64,000 bases of DNA from Leeuwenhoekiella sp044542075 (GCF_044542075.1 NZ_JBITTU010000004.1:248001-312000); one strand, 5' to 3'. Counted from the stretch's first letter, positions 9,352 through 17,835 are shown. The notes: generated by a model not told the origin, from the letters alone. A program made the numbers and translations.

Positions 9352-9384
9352 CAAAGATAATTTATAGTAGCGATAACACCTCAA
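9352..9384 (-). promoter_or_regulatory. Bacteroidota-type promoter for uvrA
   Basis: On the minus strand TTG (9384-9382), a 22-bp spacer and TATCTTTG (9359-9352) match the TTG-N17-23-TAnnTTTG consensus of the primary sigma factor in this phylum. The implied leader is about 95 nt. Confidence 0.6.
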
Positions 9385-9429
9385 AGATTTGCCCAACGTC
9401 CTGTTAATGTTAAAATTGTATCGGGGTAG

Positions 9430-9461
9430 TTGTTTATTTGGAATGAAAGTTGTTATATTTG
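9430..9461 (+). promoter_or_regulatory. Bacteroidota-type promoter for the ECF sigma-factor operon
   Basis: TTG (9430-9432), a 21-bp spacer and TATATTTG (9454-9461) match the phylum consensus. The implied leader before the ATG at 9560 is about 92 nt. This and the uvrA promoter occupy the 309-bp divergent gap 9251-9559, which holds no gene. Confidence 0.6.
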
Positions 9462-9559
9462 GCTCACTATAAACCACTAAGCGGAAAGCCTATTCTTGAA
9501 AATTACTTTTTAAATTATTGAATTGATCCTAAGGGTCTTTAAACTACAAAAGTAATTTT

Positions 9560-10144
9560 ATGGAAGATTTATTAAATTCTGACGCTGCTTTAGTGAGCAA
9601 ATATATCAAGGGCGAAGAAAGTGCTCTTTCTGTTCTTATCTCAAGACATCAACAACGTATTTACAGTTTTATTTATTCTAAGGTCTACGACCGCGATGTT
9701 ACCGAAGATATTTTTCAAGACACATTTATTAAGGTTATACGCACATTAAAACGTGGCGGTTATAATGAAGAAGGTAAATTCTTGCCTTGGGTTATGCGTA
9801 TCTCACACAATCTGGTAATAGACTATTTTAGAAAGAATAAGCGTATGCCCAAGTTTGACAATACAGGCGATTTTAATATTTTTTCGGTTTTAGGAGATCC
9901 AGATTTAAATGCAGAGAAGCGTATAATTAAAGATCAGGTAGAGCAGGACGTACGTAAACTTATAGACGAGTTACCCGAAGATCAACGCGATGTTTTAGTG
10001 ATGCGTATCTATAAAGACATGAGTTTTAAGGAGATTGCAGAATCTACAGATGTGAGTATAAATACAGCTTTAGGGCGTATGCGATATGCGTTAATTAATC
10101 TTCGGAAAGTAATTGAAAAGAACAATATAATTTTAACAAACTAG
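9560..10144 (+). CDS. RNA polymerase sigma factor, ECF (sigma-70) family
   Basis: A 194-residue protein with region 2 (about 25-95: SVLISRHQQRIYSFIYS, DVTEDIFQDTFIKV, WVMRISHNLVIDYFR) and region 4 (about 135-185: LIDELPEDQRDVLVMRIYKD, SFKEIAESTDVSINTAL). Regions 1 and 3 are absent, as expected for the ECF group. It directs core RNA polymerase to a specific promoter set. No classical anti-sigma gene follows. A 48-residue ORF starts 60 bp downstream and shares a terminator, so the pair is probably one transcript. The target genes are unknown. Confidence 0.93.
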   Translation: MEDLLNSDAALVSKYIKGEESALSVLISRHQQRIYSFIYSKVYDRDVTEDIFQDTFIKVIRTLKRGGYNEEGKFLPWVMRISHNLVIDYFRKNKRMPKFDNTGDFNIFSVLGDPDLNAEKRIIKDQVEQDVRKLIDELPEDQRDVLVMRIYKDMSFKEIAESTDVSINTALGRMRYALINLRKVIEKNNIILTN

Positions 10145-10204
10145 ATTAGACTAAAACTAAGAAGTGTGCGTTATAGAAGTCAATAATCTTCTAAACCACA
10201 TTTA

Positions 10205-10351
10205 ATGGAAAACATTTACTCTAAAAAATCTCTTTTACAAAACAACAAAATGAATCCTTCGGAGGATACCGTAAACCGGATTTTAAATTATTCTAAGGCT
10301 TTAAGTGTTATGAATACCAAGATTGGGAAGGTAGATAACTTTCTCAACTAA
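10205..10351 (+). CDS. Small 48-residue protein downstream of the sigma factor
   Basis: An ATG-to-TAA frame of 48 residues beginning MENIYSKKSLLQNNK and ending KIGKVDNFLN. It is soluble-looking, basic at the N-terminus, with one predicted helix (SEDTVNRILNYSKAL). It lies between the sigma-factor gene and the strong hairpin at 10355-10384, so it ends just before the transcript should stop, as a real last gene of an operon would. No family is recognised. By position it could modulate the sigma factor, but that is inference. Confidence 0.65.
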   Translation: MENIYSKKSLLQNNKMNPSEDTVNRILNYSKALSVMNTKIGKVDNFLN

Positions 10352-10354
10352 CAG

Positions 10355-10384
10355 AAAAGACCCGCTTTTAAGCGGGTCTTTTTT
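10355..10384. terminator. Bidirectional terminator between convergent units
   Basis: AAAAGACCCGCTT and AAGCGGGTCTTTT form a perfect stem with a 2-base loop and T tracts on both strands. It serves the sigma-factor operon on the plus strand and the lipoprotein gene at 10393-11022 on the minus strand. Confidence 0.92.
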
Positions 10385-10392
10385 AATTTAGA

Positions 10393-11022
10393 TTAATCGT
10401 AGTAGCTGTATTCTGAATCAACACGCTCGGGATCGCCAAATTCCTGTAAGCCGTCGCTTTTTATATTTAGCGCTTCTTCATTTGTAGGTTTAAAATCTTT
10501 AGGTAAGTAATATGATTTTTTAAGATAGCTTGTTAGACTGCCATAAGTATCGGTTTTGCGATTAGTCATAAATGACTTTCTATAGGGAAGATTATCGCCT
10601 TCATAATATTCTACAATCGCTTGTAAACCTTTTGAATCATACAACTCGTAAGAGGTAGGCAAATCAGACTCCGGCACGTCATAATTTTTAACCAGTGTAG
10701 CACTGGTATCTCTGCAAATTAAAGCCTTCTCGTTCTCGTAAAAGCAAATCCTGGTTCCCGTTATTTTTTTATCGTATTCCGGGAAGTCACTTATGGTATC
10801 TTTAGGTTCGCTTAAATGGTCTATATATAAAATCGGATTTTCTTTCCTGTCAAAGTGTATTTCTGAGTATTCTATAAGTTCTTCTTTAGCGTCTGCTAAT
10901 AAGGCGTAATGTTTGTCTATACGAGTTTTTACAGGTTTTGAAGTTTGAGGCGTGGGGGAAGTATTTTTTTGTGAATTGCACGCTGTAATCAAAATAACCA
11001 GGGTTAACAGAATATATTTCAT
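10393..11022 (-). CDS. Hypothetical lipoprotein
   Basis: A 209-residue protein with a lipoprotein signal peptide (MKYILLTLVILITAC, lipobox I-T-A-C) followed by a Ser/Thr/Pro/Lys linker. The rest is mixed alpha/beta with many charged and aromatic residues (EYYEGDNLPYRKSFM, SYLKKSYYLPKDF). I do not recognise the family. It could be one of the MORN-like or antitoxin-like repeat lipoproteins common in this phylum, but no clear repeat is seen. It ends at the bidirectional terminator 10355-10384. The ACT-domain gene upstream is 71 bp away on the same strand. Confidence 0.8.
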   Translation of the reverse strand: MKYILLTLVILITACNSQKNTSPTPQTSKPVKTRIDKHYALLADAKEELIEYSEIHFDRKENPILYIDHLSEPKDTISDFPEYDKKITGTRICFYENEKALICRDTSATLVKNYDVPESDLPTSYELYDSKGLQAIVEYYEGDNLPYRKSFMTNRKTDTYGSLTSYLKKSYYLPKDFKPTNEEALNIKSDGLQEFGDPERVDSEYSYYD

Positions 11023-11093
11023 TAGGAGATTATAATTTTTATAAAGGTTTGAAAGCGCAAATAAAAGATAATGTTAGAAGATTGAGCTAGACA

Positions 11094-11492
11094 TTAAGTA
11101 TTTGATAACGCTTTTAAAACATTCATCGCTTTCTCTGCATCTTCCTGAGCTACAAAAATATGATCGTGGTAATAACCGGCAATCACGTTACAACTAATTT
11201 GCGCCCGTGCCAATGCACTTGAAAAAGCTGCTGTTAAACCTACCGCTTCTAACGAAGAATAAATTTCTAACGTGATCCAGGATGAACAATAGCTATAATT
11301 TAAATGTAGTGCGTCTGCCTTGGCCTGTTCAAGAACAACGGTAATACCTTCGGGTTTTTTAAACTCAAAGAGCGTTTCATTGCGGTTAATAGCGTTGAGA
11401 TCACCCAACGAACAAAAAACAAAAGTACCGGTATTCAATTTAGGCTTCATACCCTTAATGAGTTTTTTTAAATTTTTCTCTCCTGTCATCAC
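11094..11492 (-). CDS. ACT domain-containing protein (COG3602-like)
   Basis: A 132-residue protein. Its N-terminal part (KLIKGMKPKLNTGTFVFCSL) and central ITVVLEQAKADAL are typical of the DUF2241/ACT_3 proteins. The C-terminal half is an ACT-like fold (SSLEAVGLTAAFSSALARA, ISCNVIAGYYHDHIFV). Such proteins are cytosolic and thought to sense small ligands such as amino acids; no reaction is known. It lies between the lipoprotein gene and a membrane-anchored EreA/ChaN-like protein, all on the minus strand. The 71-72 bp gaps do not show whether they are co-transcribed. The ATG at 11492 could be replaced by an ATG one codon later. Confidence 0.8.
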   Translation of the reverse strand: MMTGEKNLKKLIKGMKPKLNTGTFVFCSLGDLNAINRNETLFEFKKPEGITVVLEQAKADALHLNYSYCSSWITLEIYSSLEAVGLTAAFSSALARAQISCNVIAGYYHDHIFVAQEDAEKAMNVLKALSNT

Positions 11493-11563
11493 GCTGTTTA
11501 TAAATAATTGTTTGAATTAAACGATACTCAGAATCATTTAATTTTGAGGCTTACTTCAATAAG

Positions 11564-12622
11564 CTACTCTAAACGACTAAGCGCTTTAGAATTTCTTAAT
11601 AAAAATACATACTGAAAGTACGCAGTGGTACTCAAATCGTTTTTGGGATTTATAGATTCTCCAAATAAGCGGGATTTTATTTGTACTAAATCCTGTGAGT
11701 TATCGTAAGGCGATGCTGCGCCATCTAGTTTGAATAAAGTAATTGAGTTGGCACTGCTCACTTCTTTGAAGTCTTGTATACCTTTTACCAGCATTAACGG
11801 GCCATCTGCATTAACCCAATCAAGCTGCTCACGAGGTGGTGATGGAAAATTAGGATTCTTAGGTAAATACATGGCACTGTTGAGTGTAAAACTTACCATA
11901 CTCGTAGTCTTAAATTTTGAGGCCAGCAGGTGAGTCGCAAATGTAGTTTTGCCCTGTTCTGTATTACTCTGTAAAACGTGATTAAACCCAAAAAAGCCGT
12001 AGAATTTTTTATGCTGAAGGTTTAGCGTTTGTACAGTATGTTTAAAATTAAGTACCATCGCAGAATCTCGGGGAATAGCGGAATCATAATTCTCAAAACT
12101 TGTATCTATTCCTAATACTTTAATTTTTAAAGAATCGTGTTGTTTTAAATTGTAGTCGTATAAAGTATTCCATTTTTTAAACAATTGACGGCTCGCCTGC
12201 TGCGGAATACGAGTACCTACAGCCGTTACTACATTTTTTAGTAAGCTGGTATCTTTAGGTGTTCGCGCTAAAAACGTATTTAATAAACCAGCTGTTGTAC
12301 TATCCATTTCAGCAAGATAGTGGGTTACACCTAGCTTTTTATGAAGGAATAAAAAAAGCGTTTTATCTAAGGTTTGATTGTCTGCATAACCGTGTATTTC
12401 TCCCAACAAAAATACCTGCGAATTGTAAAAATCAGCATCAAATAAGTGGTCATTTAAGGTGGTATCTAGTACAGTATTATGATTCTTGAGATAGGCGATA
12501 TGTTCTTTGTTTTTAGAACCTAGAAACAGGCTATTACTGATGTAGATATACAGACTTAAAAGTAGTAGAAGTGCTAATAAGCCACCTAAGAATTTCAGCA
12601 ATAGCGTAAAGATTTTTTTCAT
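11564..12622 (-). CDS. Membrane-anchored EreA/ChaN-like (TIKI superfamily) protein
   Basis: A 352-residue protein with an N-terminal transmembrane anchor (FLGGLLALLLLLSLYIYIS, about residues 12-30) and the rest outside the cytoplasm. The motif VFLLGEIHGYADN (about 70-82), with Glu and His, and the following YLAEMDSTTA match the first motif of the erythromycin-esterase/ChaN/TraB fold, which uses paired Glu-His residues for metal binding or catalysis. A later FYGFFGFNHVLQS fits the third motif of that fold. The substrate cannot be inferred. It sits alone between the ACT protein and a 220-bp gap. The family assignment is by motif only. Confidence 0.6.
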   Translation of the reverse strand: MKKIFTLLLKFLGGLLALLLLLSLYIYISNSLFLGSKNKEHIAYLKNHNTVLDTTLNDHLFDADFYNSQVFLLGEIHGYADNQTLDKTLFLFLHKKLGVTHYLAEMDSTTAGLLNTFLARTPKDTSLLKNVVTAVGTRIPQQASRQLFKKWNTLYDYNLKQHDSLKIKVLGIDTSFENYDSAIPRDSAMVLNFKHTVQTLNLQHKKFYGFFGFNHVLQSNTEQGKTTFATHLLASKFKTTSMVSFTLNSAMYLPKNPNFPSPPREQLDWVNADGPLMLVKGIQDFKEVSSANSITLFKLDGAASPYDNSQDLVQIKSRLFGESINPKNDLSTTAYFQYVFLLRNSKALSRLE

Positions 12623-12842
12623 AATGCGTAGTAGTGATTTAATTTAGGCACAATACTACGGTCTAAAAACTAACAGCTGTTTTTTAAATTACCCAATGGT
12701 GAATTTTTGATGCTGACGTGTATTTTTTAGGGAGTGAGCGAAATTTGTGAGTCGCTATTGCAACCGTTTTATTTTTAAACATGATTAAACTGTCGTGGGC
12801 TTAAGTAACGCATAAGGCATTTTAAAACTGAAACTTATGCTC

Positions 12843-13280
12843 TTACTTACTATTATAAATTTCAGGGGTTACTGAAATCTCTAAAGCAAAATCACCATTT
12901 TTATCGTAGTATTTATAGTCCATTGTGATATTATTATCTCTGAAGTCTTTCAACTCCTTGCTATTTTTAACATTATCAACAATGTTAGATCTAATGTATT
13001 TATTAATGGTGTCTAAGTTTAATTCAGCCTTTTCGGTATCTACAAGTGTGTAGTAATAAATAAAATTGGTTTTTCCTTTATGTGATGCACTGTCCAGACG
13101 TACATACTGATCAATCTGCATTGGAGTTTCCTTATTAACTTCAATTGCGGCATCTTTTAATTGTGATTCTAAATCTTTTTTAAAAAGTTGCTGTGCTCCA
13201 TAATATGAAATTACAAATGCAATACTTCCTGCTACTATTCCTATTAATTTTCCTTTATTACTTTGTTTGTCTTGCGCCAT
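12843..13280 (-). CDS. Hypothetical protein with one N-terminal transmembrane helix
   Basis: A 145-residue protein: a short basic tail, a transmembrane helix (LIGIVAGSIAFVISYYGAQQL, about residues 12-32), then a roughly 110-residue domain of alternating strands and helices ending FALEISVTPEIYNSK. No family is recognised. It is the last of three minus-strand genes (13960-14603, 13335-13874 and this one) separated by 54-85 bp, so the three may be one transcript. The 220-bp gap 12623-12842 holds no recognisable gene or hairpin. Confidence 0.75.
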   Translation of the reverse strand: MAQDKQSNKGKLIGIVAGSIAFVISYYGAQQLFKKDLESQLKDAAIEVNKETPMQIDQYVRLDSASHKGKTNFIYYYTLVDTEKAELNLDTINKYIRSNIVDNVKNSKELKDFRDNNITMDYKYYDKNGDFALEISVTPEIYNSK

Positions 13281-13334
13281 AGTTAGGAAGCTATTTAATG
13301 AAAAGGTTTTTAAAATAAATATAGGTTATAGAGT

Positions 13335-13874
13335 CTATCTTCTACCTAAAATTTCTAAATCGTAGTGAACATCTTGCGTACCGTGATATTCTCTACCAAA
13401 TTTCACCTGCATTTTGTAATCTATTTTATATAATTTAAGAACATCATCTACATCGCTTTTTCTCCTTTTGGCTAAAGCAAACTCATTTAAATGAGTATTT
13501 AGCGTACCAAAAGCTAAACCTAAAACGGGTAATCCCACAGTCATTATAAGAAGGGGCACTGTTGAAACCACTCTATTATCAAAACCGAATTTTCCCAATA
13601 GAAAACCTCCAACAATTACGCTTAAACCTATAAATAAGAAGATGACAAAATAGAGGTAGGTAAGCAATCTATTACCTTTAATTTTTATATATCTCACATT
13701 TACATCTTTGAGAATTTCTTCAAATTTGGTATTGAGCGCGATTTTTGAACAAGTCCTATTAAATTCGGGTTTGCGGTTTGTTAATTCACAGACCGTTCCT
13801 GTTTTAAAGTCTTTTAGTTGATGATCACAAAGGGCACAATGTTTAGCTAAATCAATTGAAGTAGTGTTCAACAT
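13335..13874 (-). CDS. Hypothetical two-helix membrane protein with an N-terminal Cys cluster
   Basis: A 179-residue protein. The N-terminus CALCDHQLKDFKTGTVC, plus a later Cys in NRTCSK, gives a C-x2-C...C...C pattern that could bind zinc. Two transmembrane helices follow (LTYLYFVIFLFIGLSVIVGGF and VSTVPLLIMTVGLPVLGLAFG, about residues 70-115). The C-terminal tail is charged. Related small proteins are common beside one another in flavobacteria, but I cannot name a function. It is flanked on the same strand by two other uncharacterised genes. Confidence 0.75.
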   Translation of the reverse strand: MLNTTSIDLAKHCALCDHQLKDFKTGTVCELTNRKPEFNRTCSKIALNTKFEEILKDVNVRYIKIKGNRLLTYLYFVIFLFIGLSVIVGGFLLGKFGFDNRVVSTVPLLIMTVGLPVLGLAFGTLNTHLNEFALAKRRKSDVDDVLKLYKIDYKMQVKFGREYHGTQDVHYDLEILGRR

Positions 13875-13959
13875 TTTATTATTTTATCAATTTAAGCAAA
13901 AGCATATGAAAGACTCTATTTGAGATACCCTATATAAAGACCTTAAAGTATTTCTGTTT

Positions 13960-14603
13960 TTAGGCAGCAACAAGTAGAAATGCATCAATAAAAGTCCACA
14001 CACCATTTTCTTTACGGCAGTATACAAAGCCGCCATCTCCACAAAGACCCCCGCACGCATTCCAAATTTCAAAAACTGCCTGATCTTTATTTTCAGAATA
14101 GGAAATAAGACTTAGGCTCACATAGCCCTGTGATTGTGGGTGTATTTTATAGAAATAATCCCAGAAACTCTCAAGATTTTCATAGGTATTAGTTTTAGAA
14201 AGTTCACTAATATAGGTAAGCTCAGGTTCTGTAATTAGTGTTATCATTTTATTATTAACACTAAATTTATCATCAAAAAATTTAGTCTTAAGGTTTACTT
14301 CAATTAGCTTTGTAAATAAGCTAGCTTCAAAATCGGGATATCTACTTTCTAAATTTTGTTTAACATCTTCCGTAGTCTCAGTAAAAGCACTTGCGTAATT
14401 TTCTTCACTAGACTCTTGAGATACAACTACATTGGGTGTATTATATTGCTCTAAAAATGAGCTGTAAACTTTATAATCTTCATCAGAAAATTCATCGGGT
14501 GTACTCAATTCAAATTCCGGAAAATCGTCGACGTTATCATCTTTAGAACAACCGGTATTTAAGATAATAAGTAAAAAAGGATTGTGTATTTAAAGTATTT
14601 CAT
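13960..14603 (-). pseudogene. Lipoprotein gene with a -1 frameshift in a short homopolymer
   Basis: The long frame starts at a TTG (14508), but translation upstream of it gives LNTGCSKDDNVDDFPEFEL, a perfect lipobox and acidic linker. The matching signal-peptide start, MKYFKYTILF (ATG at 14603), is one frame off. The two frames meet in a run of six A (14573-14578 on the plus strand). A seventh base would join them into a lipoprotein of about 215 residues. The body has an aromatic C-terminal half with a Cys/Gly-rich turn (ACGGLCGDGGFVYC) and a C-terminus ending IDAFLLVAA. It could be a true mutation, a phase-variable tract or a sequencing error. Function unknown. Confidence 0.75.
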
Positions 14604-14707
14604 TGGTTATAGATTAACTATTAGGCATTAACTAAAATTTACATTTCTAAATTAACTAAGATAACTAATAATTATAGGATAGCATTACAGATAACCTCAT
14701 TTAGGCA

Positions 14708-14735
14708 TAAAAAAAAGCAGCATACAGCTGCTTTT
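14708..14735 (-). terminator. Rho-independent terminator of nth
   Basis: On the minus strand AAAAGCAGC and GCTGCTTTT form a 9-bp stem with a 5-base loop followed by an unbroken T run, directly after the nth stop codon at 14743. Confidence 0.88.
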
Positions 14736-14742
14736 AAATTTT

Positions 14743-15399
14743 CTACTTCCTATTCTTATACCATTCATCTACCACAGATTTTCTCCCTATAGTAGCAGTA
14801 ATAATATCCTTATGTAAATCCCAACCGCGAGCTGGGCTGTATTGGCGGCCGTACCAGATGATTTGCAGGTGCAGCTCGTTCCACAGGTCTTTAGGGAAGA
14901 GGCGCTTGGCATCTTTTTCAGTTTGCACCACGTTTTTACCATTAGTCAAATTCCAGCGGTACATAAGTCGGTGAATGTGCGTATCTACGGGGAAAGCAGG
15001 TATATTAAAAGCTTGAGAAACCACCACACTGGCGGTTTTATGACCTACCGCTGGCAGTTCTTCAAGAGCTTCAATGCTTTCAGGAACTCTTCCGTTATAC
15101 TTGTCAATTAAGATATGCGACAGGCCGTGAATTCCTTTAGCTTTCATAGGCGATAATCCCACGGGTTTGATGATTTCCCGTATTTCTTCCACAGAAAGTT
15201 TTACCATATCATACGGGTTATCTGCGATTTCAAAAAGCAGAGGTGTGATTTGATTTACTTTTACATCTGTGCTTTGTGCACTCATCAATACAGCTATCAA
15301 TAGAGTGTACGGGTCTTTGTGATCTAACGGAATGGGAATTTGGGGGTAAATACGCTTTAACGTATCTATAACAAAAGTTACCTTATCGGCTTTAGTCAT
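14743..15399 (-). CDS. nth: Endonuclease III homologue without the iron-sulphur cluster cysteines
   Basis: A DNA glycosylase/AP lyase of base excision repair, about 218 residues when started at MTKADKVTF (ATG 15399). The upstream in-frame ATG at 15435 would add 12 hydrophobic residues that look untranslated. The helix-hairpin-helix ELPAVGHKTASVV carries the catalytic Lys, and FPVDTHIHR the catalytic Asp. The C-terminal loop that holds four Cys in the Escherichia coli enzyme reads YSPARGWDLHKDIITATIG here and has none, so the 4Fe-4S cluster is missing. It is convergent with nothing, divergent from bcp (gap 93 bp), and has its own terminator. Confidence 0.92.
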   Translation of the reverse strand: MTKADKVTFVIDTLKRIYPQIPIPLDHKDPYTLLIAVLMSAQSTDVKVNQITPLLFEIADNPYDMVKLSVEEIREIIKPVGLSPMKAKGIHGLSHILIDKYNGRVPESIEALEELPAVGHKTASVVVSQAFNIPAFPVDTHIHRLMYRWNLTNGKNVVQTEKDAKRLFPKDLWNELHLQIIWYGRQYSPARGWDLHKDIITATIGRKSVVDEWYKNRK

Positions 15400-15492
15400 T
15401 ATCTGTAATTTTAAGGCTAAAATACAAAGAAGCACAGGTTTTAAGTGAACTTAAAAAGTGCTTTCTGAACTTAAAAATAAAAATTGAAAACT

Positions 15493-15948
15493 ATGAATAC
15501 ATTAAAGGCAGGAGACCAGGTACCTAATTTTGCAACGACAGACCAGGATGGCAACGTGATTAACTGGAGTGATTATAGCGATAAAAAAGTGGTGGTATTC
15601 TTTTACCCAAAAGCATCTACGCCGGGCTGTACGGCAGAAGCGTGTAACTTAAGAGATAATTACACAGCGCTGCAAGAGCAGGGATATGCCATTTTAGGGG
15701 TGAGCGCAGACTCAGAAAAAAGACAGGCTAATTTTAAAACGAAGTATGAATTTCCGTTTCCATTATTGGCTGATGAAGACAAGAAGGTAATTGATTCATT
15801 TGGCGTTTGGGGGCCTAAAAAATTTATGGGTAAAGAGTATGATGGCATTCACAGAATGACCTTTCTGGTAGAAAACGGTACAGTTACGCGCGTGATAGAC
15901 AAGGTAAAAACTAAAGACCACGCTGCTCAGATTTTAACTGAAGCCTAA
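15493..15948 (+). CDS. bcp: Thioredoxin-dependent thiol peroxidase (Bcp/PrxQ)
   Basis: A peroxiredoxin of 151 residues starting MNTLKAGDQVPNF (ATG 15493; an in-frame TTG 9 bp upstream is unlikely). STPGCTAEACNLRD holds the peroxidatic Cys and the resolving Cys five residues later, the PrxQ arrangement. FFYPKAS and GVWGPKKFMGKEYDG are further family segments. It reduces hydrogen peroxide and organic hydroperoxides in the cytosol using thioredoxin. It is divergent from nth and ends in its own hairpin at 15972-15999. Confidence 0.95.
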   Translation: MNTLKAGDQVPNFATTDQDGNVINWSDYSDKKVVVFFYPKASTPGCTAEACNLRDNYTALQEQGYAILGVSADSEKRQANFKTKYEFPFPLLADEDKKVIDSFGVWGPKKFMGKEYDGIHRMTFLVENGTVTRVIDKVKTKDHAAQILTEA

Positions 15949-15971
15949 ATTGACGTTTTAATACCTACTAT

Positions 15972-15999
15972 AAGAAGACCGCTGTTAAGCGGTCTTCTT
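15972..15999 (+). terminator. Terminator of bcp
   Basis: AAGAAGACCGCT and AGCGGTCTTCTT form a perfect 12-bp stem with a 4-base loop, 23 bp after the bcp stop codon. The T tract is interrupted, so termination strength is uncertain. Confidence 0.8.
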
Positions 16000-16163
16000 C
16001 GTTTATAAAAATTTCATTTTCAGCACTATAATGTATGTTGAGTTTACATTTAATACGAGAATAATTCTAAATAGTAATCTTTAGGTAACATTTTTAACAG
16101 TGTGGTTAATTAAACTTAATCTAACCAATACACCGGGTTAACGCCTTAAGTCTCTTGTCTAGA

Positions 16164-16171
16164 TAGCTTTG
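16164..16171 (+). promoter_or_regulatory. Possible -7 element (TAGCTTTG) of the 16196 gene
   Basis: TAGCTTTG matches TAnnTTTG and lies 24 bp before the start codon. No good TTG is present at the usual distance, so this is weak. The 247-bp gap 15949-16195 otherwise holds only the bcp terminator. Confidence 0.35.
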
Positions 16172-16195
16172 TCACCAGACTAAATAACTAAAACT

Positions 16196-17761
16196 ATGAC
16201 AATGATTACTCTAAAAAAATTGCTTCTTAATTGTATGATGCTTGCTTCGGTAGGCGTTTTATTTATGGCGTGTGAGGGCGAAGATGGCCTTGACGGAATC
16301 GACGGTGTTGATGGTGCAGACGGCACAGATGGTGTTGACGGAAATGATGGGGGAGACTTCACTCCAGACCCAGGTATGTTCTCAAATAAATCTAACCTCG
16401 AACCTCTAGTGGCAATGATGCCTCAATTTAATTATGTAAAGGCGTATTCTATGCTTAGCTCTTCAGATACGTTGAGTAACGAATTTAAATTAGTAGGTGC
16501 TCAGGATGGTGCAGGGTTCTTAAAAGATCCTAACAGCGACGGGTATATTTATGTGGTAAATGCAGAAGATACCTATGCAGTATCTCGTATTATGCTCGAT
16601 AAAAATTTAAAGCCGTTAACGGGTGAGTGGTTATTAAACTCTAGTGTAGGAGATTATGCGCGCCAGTGCTCCGGTACGATGTGGGAAGCTGCTATTCACG
16701 GGGGTTCTCAAGATTTGTTTCTTTCTGCTTCAGAAAGCATTAACTACGATGTAAAAGGTATCGACCCATATATGACTCCAACTCCGGGAGCAGACTTTGG
16801 TTTAGATGCTTTAGGTGAATTCTCATGGGAAAATGCAGTGCCACTTCCTAAAGATGCGTATACCGGTAAAACTGTGATTTTAGGAGGTGATGATGATTCT
16901 AGTGGGTCTCAAGGTCAGGTGACTATGTATCTTTCAGAAAATGGTGACGCAGATTTAGAAAATGGTAAAATCTATGTGCTGCGTTTTAAAGAAATATCTA
17001 ATGGCGCAGGCGGAAAAACTGCAGTTACAGCGGGTCAAATTTACAACGAGAGCAACCTTGATTTTCAAAAGTCATACGCGGTAGAATTTGTAGAAATCGC
17101 CGGCGGAAAAGACCTCACTAAAAACGAAATGGAAGATGCGTGTGTAGCGGTACAGGCTTCAGCATTTATGCGTGTTGAAGATGTAGATTATCAAAAAGGT
17201 TCTGATGCTAAAGGTCGCAATGTATTTTTTGCGGTTACCGGTCGTGGTCCGGGAGCAGGTACTTACAATGATTGGGGAACGGTTTATAAATTAGAATTAG
17301 ATGCTGCTAACCCATTACAGGGTAATTTAACTCAAATTATTAGCGGAAATACAGATACCAATAAAGCAGATGGTAACGTAGCCTTATTACAAAGCCCAGA
17401 CAACATTTGTGTTACTGAAAACTTCGTGTATTTTCAAGAAGATCCTAACTCATTTTCAAAAGGACACAGTGCATTTATCTATCAGTCAGACTTAAATGGT
17501 AACAACTCACGTCCGGTTTTAGAGCTTGTTATTCGTCAGGATTTAGTAGAAAACGGCAGTAGTGGCTTTAGTGGAGAATTTGGTGCACTAACAGATATAT
17601 CTGATAAAGTAGGAGTTCCGGGAACTTTTATCTTAAACCTACAGCCTCATTACTGGACAAACACTTCCTTTAAAGGCCGTGATGGTCATAGTTTTTCAGA
17701 CTTAGGTGACGAAGACGATCAGGGAGGACAAATTGTTTTATTACAAGGTTTACCCAGATAG
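16196..17761 (+). CDS. Surface lipoprotein with collagen-like repeat and PhoX-like domain
   Basis: A 521-residue protein with a lipoprotein signal (LASVGVLFMAC, lipobox F-M-A-C). Immediately after the lipid Cys come about eight Gly-x-Asp triplets (EDGLDGIDGVDG and on), a collagen-like acidic stalk that would bind calcium or extend the domain from the outer membrane. The rest (about 65-521) has repeated Asp/Gly-rich beta-propeller-like segments. QCSGTMWEAAIHGGSQDLFLS resembles the conserved region of PhoX/DUF839 phosphatases, and DGYIYVVNAEDTYAVS also fits. A phosphatase or metal-binding role is only a guess. It is followed by a terminator and then the di-haem peroxidase gene on the same strand. 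Confidence 0.65.
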   Translation: MTMITLKKLLLNCMMLASVGVLFMACEGEDGLDGIDGVDGADGTDGVDGNDGGDFTPDPGMFSNKSNLEPLVAMMPQFNYVKAYSMLSSSDTLSNEFKLVGAQDGAGFLKDPNSDGYIYVVNAEDTYAVSRIMLDKNLKPLTGEWLLNSSVGDYARQCSGTMWEAAIHGGSQDLFLSASESINYDVKGIDPYMTPTPGADFGLDALGEFSWENAVPLPKDAYTGKTVILGGDDDSSGSQGQVTMYLSENGDADLENGKIYVLRFKEISNGAGGKTAVTAGQIYNESNLDFQKSYAVEFVEIAGGKDLTKNEMEDACVAVQASAFMRVEDVDYQKGSDAKGRNVFFAVTGRGPGAGTYNDWGTVYKLELDAANPLQGNLTQIISGNTDTNKADGNVALLQSPDNICVTENFVYFQEDPNSFSKGHSAFIYQSDLNGNNSRPVLELVIRQDLVENGSSGFSGEFGALTDISDKVGVPGTFILNLQPHYWTNTSFKGRDGHSFSDLGDEDDQGGQIVLLQGLPR

Positions 17762-17784
17762 ATTCATTTAGCAATCAAAATTAC

Positions 17785-17812
17785 AAACCTCCGTGTATTG
17801 CGGAGGTTTTTT
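17785..17812 (+). terminator. Terminator between the PhoX-like gene and the peroxidase gene
   Basis: AAACCTCCG and CGGAGGTTT form a 9-bp stem with a 7-base loop followed by TTT. It means the two genes are at least partly separate transcripts. Confidence 0.88.
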
Positions 17813-17835
17813 CCATTTATAAAGCGAAACCATTT

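Noticed and set aside
12623..12842. Possible small gene or RNA in the gap between the EreA-like and 12843 genes
   Set aside because: No frame with a good start, no hairpin with a T tract and no repeat were found.
14508..14510. TTG as the start codon of the 13960 gene
   Set aside because: The lipobox and linker directly upstream in the same frame show that the true start is further 5' and that the break at A6 hides it.
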